NCBI GenBank assembly: GCA_002779045.1
Contig: PEXO01000416.1
Location: forward strand, 1-8,667
Reading direction: 5' to 3'
Origin: Elusimicrobia bacterium CG08_land_8_20_14_0_20_59_10
GTDB taxonomy: Bacteria; Elusimicrobiota; Elusimicrobia; Elusimicrobiales; UBA9959
Length of the DNA: 8,667 nucleotides
The notes under the pieces were generated by a model, which saw nothing but the letters and a program-made list of their open reading frames with translations, ran no database searches and was not told where the DNA came from. Numbering within the stretch: the stretch's first letter is position 1; each line of letters begins with the position of its first letter. A program made the position numbers and the translations under genes. This document shows positions 1 through 6,554 of the stretch, in pieces.

Positions 1-245
1 CAGCTCAGCAGGGTTGGGCCGAAATTGAAGCTCATCTTAGAATAATTATTGACGATGCCCGTCACCCGGCCTTCTCCGTCCAGCAGGCGGGAGGCGGCGT
101 TCGGGGCGTAGCACTGCGCGGTTATGCGCTCGTTCCAGTCATGGTGGGGATGCGCCGAATCCTGCAGTTCAACTTCCTCAAGCCACGGGTTTTCACGCGG
201 GGGCTGGTAAAAGTGCCCGTGAATGCAGACGTATTTATCGTTCAT
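1..245 (-). CDS. GH57 family glycosidase, DUF3536-type, N-terminal fragment (3' end outside window)
   Basis: The minus strand reads from an ATG at 245 to the left edge without a stop, giving 81 codons plus two bases. The product starts MNDKYVCIHGHFYQPPRENP and continues with HDWNERITAQCYAPNAASR and then IVNNYSKMSFNFGPTLLS. From memory of the family, this is the N-terminus of the large GH57 proteins that carry a DUF3536 region; HGHFYQPP corresponds to GH57 conserved region 1 (H-x-H-x-x-Q-P). GH57 enzymes are retaining alpha-glucan hydrolases, transferases or branching enzymes with a (beta/alpha)7 barrel. The exact activity of the DUF3536 group is not known to me. No signal peptide is visible, so a cytoplasmic location is likely. 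The start is supported by AGAGGA seven bases upstream and by the ATGA overlap with the treZ stop, which suggests translational coupling. The catalytic glutamate and aspartate lie outside the window. Confidence 0.88.
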   Translation of the reverse strand, partial: MNDKYVCIHGHFYQPPRENPWLEEVELQDSAHPHHDWNERITAQCYAPNAASRLLDGEGRVTGIVNNYSKMSFNFGPTLLS

Positions 246-2053
246 GCGGTCATCCTCTTAAAAACCTTGAAACTTTCCGGCGGCAGCAGGGCCTGGGCCG
301 TCCGGAGGGGAGGGGCAGAGGGCGTTAGTGAACTGAAAAGCTGTTCCCACCTGCCCGGCGGCAGGGCGCGCGATGCCGGCTTTGCGCCGAAATTAAAGAT
401 CGTAAAAGTGGCGCTCCTGTCGCGGCGGCGGAAAAGGGAGATGGTCCTGTTGTCCGGTACGGCCCTGACCACCAGGTCGGCCCTGTCCACCGGGCCCAGG
501 GAGGGGTGGGCCTTGCGCAGGGCTATCAGTTCCTTGTAGAAGGCCAGCATCCCGGCGTGGACGCCCTTGCCGGCCTTATCCCAGTCCAAGCGGCTTTGCC
601 GGAACACTTCTTCCGACTGGGGGTCCGGCGGTTCGGCTTTCCAGCCGAAGGCCGCGAACTCCTTCCTGCGGCCTTCGCGGACCGCGTTCACCAGGTCCGC
701 GTCCCCGTGACTGACGAAATACAGGAAAGGGTTGGTCTCAGCGTATTCCTCGCCCATGAAGATCAGCGGGATATGCGGCGCAAGCAGCACCGCCCCGGCG
801 GCCAGTTTCAGCCGTCTGAAGCCGGTCAGCGCGGACAGCCGCTCGCCCAGCAGGCGGTTGCCTGTCTGGTCGTGGTTCTGCGAGAAGACCACGAACCTTG
901 CCGGCGGCACGGTCCCCGCCGGGGAGCCGTGCATGCGGCGGCGGTGGCGCGACCAGGCCCAGTCATAGACGAAGGTGTCCGAAAAGGCCTTCGCCAGCGA
1001 GGGAAAGCCGTCGAAATCCTCGTAATAGCCCTGCCTCTCCCTGGTAAGCAGGGTGTGCAGGGCGTGGTGAAAATCGTCGGACCACTGGGCGTGCAGCCCG
1101 TGGCCCCCTTCCCGCGGAGTTTTTATCACGCGGGTGTCGTTCAGGTCGCTTTCCGCTATCAGGTGATGCTTTCTGCCGGTCTCGCGCGAAAGAGCCAGCG
1201 TCCTCTCCGCCAGTTCGGCCAGGACATGTTTCGCCCCCAGGTCGTAGATACCGTGCACGGCGTCCAGGCGCAGGGCGTCTATGTGGAAATCCCGGAACCA
1301 GTAAAGGGCGTTGCCGATGAAGAAGTCGCGCACGGGGCCGCTGTCCCGCCCGTCGTAGTTCACGGCCCTGCCCCAGGGGGTCTGGTACCTGTCCGTGAAA
1401 TAGGGCCCGAAATTATCCAGGTAGTTCCCTTCCGGCCCGAGGTGGTTGTAGACCACGTCCAGTATTACGGCCAGCCCCGCCTTGTGACAGGAGTTGACCA
1501 GCTTTTTCAGGCCGGCGGGGCCGCCGTAGGAAGCCTGCGGCGCGTAAGGATAGACCCCGTCGTAGCCCCAGTTCCTTTCGCCGGGGAATTGGGCGACCGG
1601 CATCAGTTCCACGGCATTGATCCCCAGGTCTTTAAGGTAGCCGAGTTTTTTTTCTATCCCGGCGAATCCCCCCTCCGGGGTAAAGGTTCCCGGGTGAAGC
1701 TCATAAATTATCATCTGTTCCGGGGCCGGCCCTTTCCAGCCGCGGTCTTCCCAGGCGAAAGCCCGCTGGTCTATTACCCGGGACGGGCCGTGTACTCCCT
1801 CCGGCTGCGAGGCGGAGGCCGGGTCGGGCCGCTCGGTCTTAGCGTCGATAACGTATTTATACAGGGCGCCGGGCCGGACGGCCGGCGCGCTTATTTCCCA
1901 GTATCCGTCCGCCGCCTTCTTCATGCGCAGCTTCTTCTGGCCGCCGGTGAAAAATTTCAGGCCCATGCTCGCGGCATTGGGCGCCCAGACCCTGAACACC
2001 GTCCCGCCGGGAGAGGGAGCGGCCCCGAGTCTTGATGAGGCTTCCGGGGTCAT
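242..2053 (-). CDS. treZ: malto-oligosyltrehalose trehalohydrolase (GH13_10)
   Basis: This 603-residue protein is the usual length for TreZ, which hydrolyses the alpha-1,4 bond next to the trehalose end of malto-oligosyltrehalose and releases trehalose in the cytoplasm. Domains: an N-terminal CBM48/E-set region (about 8-100, with FRVWAPNA), a GH13 TIM barrel (about 112-515) and a C-terminal beta domain. Conserved GH13 regions are intact: DVVYNH at 199-204, ALRLDAVHGI with nucleophile D264, LIAESDLND with acid/base E301, and SQNHDQTGNR with D395. The LDAVHGIYD and AESDLND stretches are typical of TreZ rather than of glycogen branching or debranching enzymes. One small oddity is ELHPGTFTPEG at 118-128, where most TreZ proteins have Val in place of Pro121. 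The start is well supported: GGAGGA lies six bases upstream, and the ATG overlaps the treS stop as ATGA. The gene that makes its substrate, treY, is not in the window. Confidence 0.95.
   Translation of the reverse strand: MTPEASSRLGAAPSPGGTVFRVWAPNAASMGLKFFTGGQKKLRMKKAADGYWEISAPAVRPGALYKYVIDAKTERPDPASASQPEGVHGPSRVIDQRAFAWEDRGWKGPAPEQMIIYELHPGTFTPEGGFAGIEKKLGYLKDLGINAVELMPVAQFPGERNWGYDGVYPYAPQASYGGPAGLKKLVNSCHKAGLAVILDVVYNHLGPEGNYLDNFGPYFTDRYQTPWGRAVNYDGRDSGPVRDFFIGNALYWFRDFHIDALRLDAVHGIYDLGAKHVLAELAERTLALSRETGRKHHLIAESDLNDTRVIKTPREGGHGLHAQWSDDFHHALHTLLTRERQGYYEDFDGFPSLAKAFSDTFVYDWAWSRHRRRMHGSPAGTVPPARFVVFSQNHDQTGNRLLGERLSALTGFRRLKLAAGAVLLAPHIPLIFMGEEYAETNPFLYFVSHGDADLVNAVREGRRKEFAAFGWKAEPPDPQSEEVFRQSRLDWDKAGKGVHAGMLAFYKELIALRKAHPSLGPVDRADLVVRAVPDNRTISLFRRRDRSATFTIFNFGAKPASRALPPGRWEQLFSSLTPSAPPLRTAQALLPPESFKVFKRMTA
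253..258 (-). promoter_or_regulatory. ribosome binding site for the GH57 gene inside the end of treZ
   Basis: AGAGGA at 258-253 on the minus strand lies seven bases upstream of the ATG at 245, within the final codons of treZ. It supports the chosen GH57 start, which overlaps the treZ stop as ATGA at 245-242. Confidence 0.6.
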
Positions 2054-5000
2054 TTGGTCTCCTCCACCGGGGTCTCCTGCTTTTGGGGGTCCATAAGGTT
2101 TAGCAGTAATTTGGCGGGCACAAGCGCCCAGTCCGGCCTGTAGCGCAGTTCGGAGGAGAGAGAGAGCACCGCTTTTTCCGCTATGAAGATCTTCAGGAGG
2201 GCGCCCGCTTCTTCGGCCGGCTGGGGCAGCAGTTGTGTGAGCCGCAGCGGATAGAAATAACCGCGCAGGAAGGAAGCCGCGGCATAGTGGACCCAGAGGT
2301 CGAGCCAGGCCGAAAGCCCCGGCAATTCCTTGCGGGCTATGCCGCCCGGCAGCAGGAAAGGCGCGTGGCCCGCGTAATAGAACGAGGTTATCATGGAGGC
2401 CGCGTCCCGTAAAGGTGAACGCTTCAGGCGCCGTTCTCCCAGCGGCTTTTCGGGGTCGCCTTCGAAATCCTTTATCACAAAATCCTTCCCGGTGAACAGG
2501 GCCTGCGACAGCGTGCAGTTGCCGTGTATGCGTATCTTCTTGCCGGGGAATTTCTTCCCGGTCAGGGGCAGAAGAAGGTCCAGTATTTTTTTCTGCCCGT
2601 TAAGAAGGGGCTTCAGGTCTTCCTGCGCGTCCGCGGGCATCTCGCGCAGCTGTTTGGGCAGGGCCGCGAAGACTTTCTTTGTATTTCCCGAGATGGATTG
2701 GTAAATGGAGCGCTGGTAAAGGCGCGAGAAAGGTTCAGGCGCGAATTCCGGGTCGGACGGGCCGGAGGCCAGGGCCGCGTGCATCTCGCCCAGGCGGCGG
2801 CCCAGCATGGCGGCCATCTCGAAGGAGACGGCGCCGGCCAGGTTTATCAGCGGCTGTGGTATCTGCGCGACCTCCGCCGCGGCCAGCCGGGCCGGTACCG
2901 GCGGAATGACGGTCCCCGGCGGCGCGGACTGCACGGCCTCGAAGTATTTTGAGACCTCGTCGGTCATCAGTGCCCAGGCGTCGCCCTGGTTGGTGACGAA
3001 GGCGCGCAGTACGCCCAGTGTGCCGTGGAAGCGTCCCGCGCGGTTCAGGTTCAGCGCGCCGTAAGCGTCGGGTGCGCCGGGGAAGTTCCCGCCCTGGGTC
3101 AGGCGCAGGCCCAGTTCCAAATCCGGGCTAATACCCTCCTCAAGGCGGCGGCAGAAGCGCAGCAGGTACTGGTTGCCGTAAACGATGGTGACCCCGTTCG
3201 GGCTGGCTTTCAGCACCCTGGACTCTCCCGGCATGGGCGTGGTCTCGAGCGCCTTGCGGAAATGCGGGTAGGCGCGGGCGGAAAGTTCCCCCCGCCCGGA
3301 ACCTGTCTTTTTCCTGCCGATGAAAAGGGAAAGCAGGTCCGTATGGAAGAGCGGGTCCTGCGCGGCGTCGTAAACCAGGCCTTTGGCGTCCGGGAATTCC
3401 AGGGAGGCCACGAGTTCCCGCGGCCATTTCTTCGCGGCTTCGGCGGAAGTCTCCCCGGTTACGAAGCGCAGCGGCAGCAGGTAGCTTTCCACCCAGCCCT
3501 GTGAATGCCTGGCCTCCAGCACGGCCAGCCTGACGCCGGAGGGCAGGTGGAAATGCTCCACCAGCCTTATGGTGCGCGGCATGGCGGCGCCCCGGGTGAA
3601 GCAATGGGACCTCTTAGCGTAGGCCTCCAGTGCGGGTCCCAGCCGCGCGGCTTCCCCTCCGTCAAGGAGCTCGTCCCAGTCCGTGCCGGTGAACTTCAGC
3701 TCCGGCAGGGGCTGTTCGCCCTGCACTTCGGGGCCCCGGGTCTCTTTCCTGAGCTGGAACCAGTAGTAATTGTGAAAACCCGGAGTCAGCGGATACGGCT
3801 GCTCCGTGATGCGCGGGAACTCGTTGCCGCTGAAGATCTCCACCGGGGTATAACCGGCATATTTGGCCAGGTCCAGCGAAGCGGCCTGGGAGAAACGGGA
3901 AAGGTTCGCGGCCACCAGCACAAGTTCCTCGCCGTGGCGCCGTACGAAAGCCAGTACTTTCGGGTTATCGCAGCGTACGGGCTCGAAAGAGCCGCGGCCG
4001 AAGGCTTTATAATTGCCCCGCATGGCTATCACGCGCTTCATCCACCACAGCAGCGACGAGAGGTTCCCCTCCTGGCTCTCCACGTTGACGGCCTCGTAAT
4101 GGTATTCGGGGTCCGCCACCACCGGCAGGAATAATTTCTGCGGGTTGGCTTTGGAGAAGCCCGCGTTGCGGTCGGGGCTCCACTGCATGGGGGTGCGCAC
4201 GCCGTTGCGGTCGCCCAGGTAAAAATTGTCCCCCATGCCTATCTCGTCGCCGTAGTACAGCACGGGGGTGCCGGGCAGGGAGAAAAGCAGGATGTTCATC
4301 AGCTCTATCTTGCGCCTGTTATTGCCCAGCAGCGGGGCCAGACGGCGGCGTATGCCCAGGTTGATGCGGGCCTTGGCGTCGCGGGCGTACACCTTGTACA
4401 TGTAATCGCGTTCCTCGTCGGTCACCATCTCCAGGGTCAGTTCGTCGTGGTTGCGCAGGAAGACGGCCCACTGGCAGCTGTCCGGCACCGGCGGGGTCTG
4501 GTCCAGGATGTCGGTAATGGGGAAGCTGTCCTCCATCCACAGCGACATAAAAAGGCGCGGCATCAGCGGAAAATGGAAGGCCATGTTGCATTCGTTCCCG
4601 GAGCCGAAGTAGGCGGCGGTTTCCTCCGGCCACTGGTTGGCCTCGCAGAGCAGCATCTTGTCCTTGAACCTGGCGTCCACGTGGGTCCTGAGCTTCTTGA
4701 GGAAGTCGTGGGTGCGGGGCAGGTTCTCGCAGTTGGTGTTCTCTTCTTCAAAAAGATAAGGCACCGCGTCCAGGCGCAGGCCGTCCACGCCCATGTCCAG
4801 CCAGAAATCAACCACCTTCAGTATCTCCTTCTGCACCTGGATGTTATCATAGTTCAGGTCGGGCTGGTGATGGTAGAACCGGTGCCAGTAATGCGCCTTG
4901 GCCTCAGGGTCCCAGGTCCAGTTGGAGGTTTCGAAATCCTTGAAGATTATCCGGGCATCGCGGTATTTCTCGGTGCTGTCGCTCCAGACATAGAAATCCC

Positions 5001-5394
5001 TGAACCGGGAGCCGGGAGGGGCGCTGTGCGCGCGCTTGAACCAGGGGTGCTGGTCCGAGGTATGGTTCACCACCAGTTCCGTTATCACCCGCATGCCCAG
5101 GCGGTTGGCCTCCCTGAGGAAATCGCGGAAATCGCTCATCTCGCCGTAATCAGGGTTGATATCGTAATAATCGGCTATGTCGTAGCCGTCGTCGCGCAGC
5201 GGGGAAGGGTAGAAAGGCAGCAGCCAGAGCGCCGTTACGCCGAGGCTTTGCAGGTACTGCAGCCTGCCGGTGAGGCCCGGGAAGTCCCCTATCCCGTCGC
5301 CGTTGCTGTCGCAGAAAGATTTTACATGCAGTTCATAGATCACCGCGTCCTTGTACCAGAGCGGATTAGGTGCTGCCGAGGGCTTTTTTTTCAT
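2050..5394 (-). CDS. treS: trehalose synthase fused to a maltokinase-like domain, kinase half probably inactive
   Basis: This 1114-residue protein joins a GH13_16 trehalose synthase (about 10-548) to a maltokinase (Mak/Pep2) homologue (about 565-1105), a known fusion. TreS isomerises maltose and trehalose; Mak makes maltose-1-phosphate with ATP for the GlgE glucan route. The TreS half is intact: VVNHTS at 109-113, nucleophile D209 in GLRLDAVPYL, acid/base E251 in LLCEANQWPEE, and FLRNHDELT with H316 and D317. The Mak half keeps family landmarks: RRLEEGISPDLELG (749-762), TNQGDAW (801-807), KDFEGDP with D976 (975-981), GERRLKRSPLRD (986-997) and the C-terminal RPDW (1086-1089). However, the catalytic-loop HGD reads H957-G958-N959, the ATP-site lysine appears as R746, and the cap-domain RWFGGK-type motif reads SHCFTRG (596-602). 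I therefore infer a kinase-dead or altered domain. The start is the only ATG fitting the TreS N-terminus; its ribosome site (TAGG, six bases upstream) is weak. Confidence 0.95.
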   Translation of the reverse strand: MKKKPSAAPNPLWYKDAVIYELHVKSFCDSNGDGIGDFPGLTGRLQYLQSLGVTALWLLPFYPSPLRDDGYDIADYYDINPDYGEMSDFRDFLREANRLGMRVITELVVNHTSDQHPWFKRAHSAPPGSRFRDFYVWSDSTEKYRDARIIFKDFETSNWTWDPEAKAHYWHRFYHHQPDLNYDNIQVQKEILKVVDFWLDMGVDGLRLDAVPYLFEEENTNCENLPRTHDFLKKLRTHVDARFKDKMLLCEANQWPEETAAYFGSGNECNMAFHFPLMPRLFMSLWMEDSFPITDILDQTPPVPDSCQWAVFLRNHDELTLEMVTDEERDYMYKVYARDAKARINLGIRRRLAPLLGNNRRKIELMNILLFSLPGTPVLYYGDEIGMGDNFYLGDRNGVRTPMQWSPDRNAGFSKANPQKLFLPVVADPEYHYEAVNVESQEGNLSSLLWWMKRVIAMRGNYKAFGRGSFEPVRCDNPKVLAFVRRHGEELVLVAANLSRFSQAASLDLAKYAGYTPVEIFSGNEFPRITEQPYPLTPGFHNYYWFQLRKETRGPEVQGEQPLPELKFTGTDWDELLDGGEAARLGPALEAYAKRSHCFTRGAAMPRTIRLVEHFHLPSGVRLAVLEARHSQGWVESYLLPLRFVTGETSAEAAKKWPRELVASLEFPDAKGLVYDAAQDPLFHTDLLSLFIGRKKTGSGRGELSARAYPHFRKALETTPMPGESRVLKASPNGVTIVYGNQYLLRFCRRLEEGISPDLELGLRLTQGGNFPGAPDAYGALNLNRAGRFHGTLGVLRAFVTNQGDAWALMTDEVSKYFEAVQSAPPGTVIPPVPARLAAAEVAQIPQPLINLAGAVSFEMAAMLGRRLGEMHAALASGPSDPEFAPEPFSRLYQRSIYQSISGNTKKVFAALPKQLREMPADAQEDLKPLLNGQKKILDLLLPLTGKKFPGKKIRIHGNCTLSQALFTGKDFVIKDFEGDPEKPLGERRLKRSPLRDAASMITSFYYAGHAPFLLPGGIARKELPGLSAWLDLWVHYAAASFLRGYFYPLRLTQLLPQPAEEAGALLKIFIAEKAVLSLSSELRYRPDWALVPAKLLLNLMDPQKQETPVEETK
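2060..2065 (-). promoter_or_regulatory. strong ribosome binding site for treZ inside the end of treS
   Basis: GGAGGA at 2065-2060 on the minus strand lies six bases upstream of the treZ ATG at 2053 and within the last codons of treS. With the ATGA stop/start overlap it fixes the treZ start and indicates coupled translation. Confidence 0.7.
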
Positions 5395-5410
5395 AAGCGG
5401 CCTATACGCT

Positions 5411-5440
5411 ATTGTACAAAAAGCGCGCGCCGCCGTTCAC
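5411..5440 (-). promoter_or_regulatory. candidate sigma70-type promoter for treS
   Basis: On the minus strand, TACAAT at 5416-5411 matches the -10 consensus at five of six positions and is directly preceded by TG. An 18-base spacer separates it from GTGAAC at 5440-5435, which matches TTGACA at only three positions, so the -35 box is poor. Transcription would start near 5404 and leave a leader of only about 10 bases before the treS ATG. It lies in the only sizeable gap between genes in the window. The call rests on consensus matching alone. Confidence 0.35.
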
Positions 5441-5451
5441 GAACGCGCTTT
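5418..5451 (-). terminator. probable rho-independent terminator after the ABC ATPase gene
   Basis: The minus strand has AAAGCGCG (5451-5444), a 16-base loop, and CGCGCTTT (5427-5420), an eight-pair GC-rich stem running into a T tract (TTTTT, 5422-5418). The loop is long, but CGTT-CGTG-AACG (5445-5434) can form a competing inner hairpin. It sits 46 bases after the ATPase stop codon, where an operon end would be expected. The T run is short, so it may be a partial terminator or attenuator. The remainder of the gap (5452-5496) shows nothing recognisable. Confidence 0.5.
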
Positions 5452-5496
5452 CCGAAGAACTGTTTCTAATTGTGGAGCAGGGCCCGGGTTTACACT

Positions 5497-6540
5497 TCAC
5501 CCGATGCGGGTGCCTTCCGCGGAGCGGAAAAAATGCATACGTTCCCGCTTGAATGTGAACCAGGCGCGGGTTTGCGCCGGCGGCCATTTCAGCGTGGTAG
5601 AGCAGCGCAGCTGGGTCCCGGCGGCGGAAATGGTAAGGGTCGTAAGCGCCCCGCCCGGCTCGCACAGGTCCACCGCCGCCTCCAGCCAGCCCTGGCGCGG
5701 TTCCGTGGACAACTCCAGGTCTTCGGGGCGGATGCCGCAGGTAAGGTCTTCCAGGCCGGCCTCCGGGCCGGTCAAAGTCCAGCCTATCGCCTGAATTTCT
5801 TTTTTCGTCAGGATGTTCATCTGCGGGGTCCCTATAAAGGTGGCGACGAAGATATTGGCCGGTTTCTCGTAGATCTCGTTCGGGGTGCCCGCCTGCTGTA
5901 TCTTCCCTTCCTGCAGGATGACTATCCTGTCGGACATGGTCATGGCTTCTATCTGGTCGTGAGTGACATAGATGACCGTGCCCTTCACTTTTTTAAAAAG
6001 CAGCCTGAGCTCGCCCCGGGTCTTATCGCGCAGCTTGGCGTCCAGGTTGCTGAGCGGCTCGTCGAGCAGGAAGACCCTGGGGTTGCGGACCAGCGCGCGG
6101 GCAAGGGCCACGCGCTGGCGCTGCCCGCCGCTCAGCGCCCTGGGTTTGCGCGCCAGCAGCGCCTCCAGGCCCAGCATTTCGGTGGTGGCTTTCACGCGGG
6201 CCGCGATCTCGGCCTTGTCGATCTTTCTCAGCCTCAGGCCCAGCGAGATATTATCCTCTACGGAAAAATGCGGGTACAAAGCGTAGTTCTGGAACACGAA
6301 AGCCATGTCCCTGTCGCGCGGGGCCACCCGGCTCATATCAAGGGCGCCTATCGCCAGCCTGCCGGAGGTGGCGTCCTCCAGCCCCGCTATTATCCTGAGC
6401 AGGGTGGTCTTTCCGCAGCCGGAAGGGCCCAGCAGCGAAACGAACTGGGTGTCTTTGACCGTGAAGGAAATATCGGTCAGAACGGGGCGCGCGGCGCCTT
6501 CGAAGGTCTTTGAAATATTCGTTAATTCAACTTCGGCCAT
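5497..6540 (-). CDS. sugar ABC transporter ATP-binding protein, MalK/UgpC/MsmK type
   Basis: This 347-residue ATPase would drive import of an oligosaccharide or polyol from the cytoplasmic face of the membrane, bound as a dimer to two permease subunits. All nucleotide-binding motifs are present: Walker A GPSGCGKTT (38-46), Q-loop Q84 in FVFQNYALYP, signature LSGGQRQR (136-143), Walker B VFLLDEP (156-162, with D160 and E161), D-loop NLDAK (165-169) and switch H194 in YVTHDQ. The C-terminal part (from about 236) has the FIGTPQMN and GIRPEDL signatures of the MalK-class OB/TOBE domain and is slightly short for the class (often 360-370 residues). Such ATPases often serve several transporters, so the substrate cannot be read from this gene. 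No permease or binding protein lies in the window. The gene starts 11 bases after the upstream glycosidase stop, with GAGG overlapping that stop. Confidence 0.93.
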   Translation of the reverse strand: MAEVELTNISKTFEGAARPVLTDISFTVKDTQFVSLLGPSGCGKTTLLRIIAGLEDATSGRLAIGALDMSRVAPRDRDMAFVFQNYALYPHFSVEDNISLGLRLRKIDKAEIAARVKATTEMLGLEALLARKPRALSGGQRQRVALARALVRNPRVFLLDEPLSNLDAKLRDKTRGELRLLFKKVKGTVIYVTHDQIEAMTMSDRIVILQEGKIQQAGTPNEIYEKPANIFVATFIGTPQMNILTKKEIQAIGWTLTGPEAGLEDLTCGIRPEDLELSTEPRQGWLEAAVDLCEPGGALTTLTISAAGTQLRCSTTLKWPPAQTRAWFTFKRERMHFFRSAEGTRIG

Positions 6541-6549
6541 AAAGCGTTA

Positions 6550-6554
6550 CCTCA
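6550..6554 (-). promoter_or_regulatory. ribosome binding site overlapping the upstream stop codon
   Basis: TGAGG at 6554-6550 on the minus strand contains both the stop codon of the GH35-type gene (TGA) and the GAGG core that serves the ABC ATPase, nine bases before its ATG at 6540. This arrangement suggests translational coupling and supports co-transcription of the two genes. Confidence 0.6.

Noticed and set aside
506..2035. Plus-strand open frame of 509 codons opposite treZ
   Set aside because: It lies wholly antisense to a clear TreZ gene, its translation shows no recognisable motif, and long antisense frames are expected in GC-rich coding DNA.
2050..3700. Maltokinase region as a separate gene or frameshifted pseudogene
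   Set aside because: The frame is continuous with TreS, the domain is full length with C-terminal family signatures, and TreS-Mak fusions are known; only key residues have changed.
5371..5391. Plus-strand GC-rich stretch followed by eight T's, resembling a terminator
   Set aside because: The T run is the complement of the Lys codons at the treS N-terminus, there is no convincing stem before it, and no plus-strand gene ends there.
4447..5469. Plus-strand open frame of 340 codons opposite the TreS catalytic domain
   Set aside because: It is antisense to conserved GH13 motifs, with low-complexity Val/Gly/Pro-rich translation and no family resemblance.
5470..6513. Plus-strand open frame of 347 codons opposite the ABC ATPase
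   Set aside because: It mirrors the ATPase gene almost exactly, and its translation has no recognisable domain.
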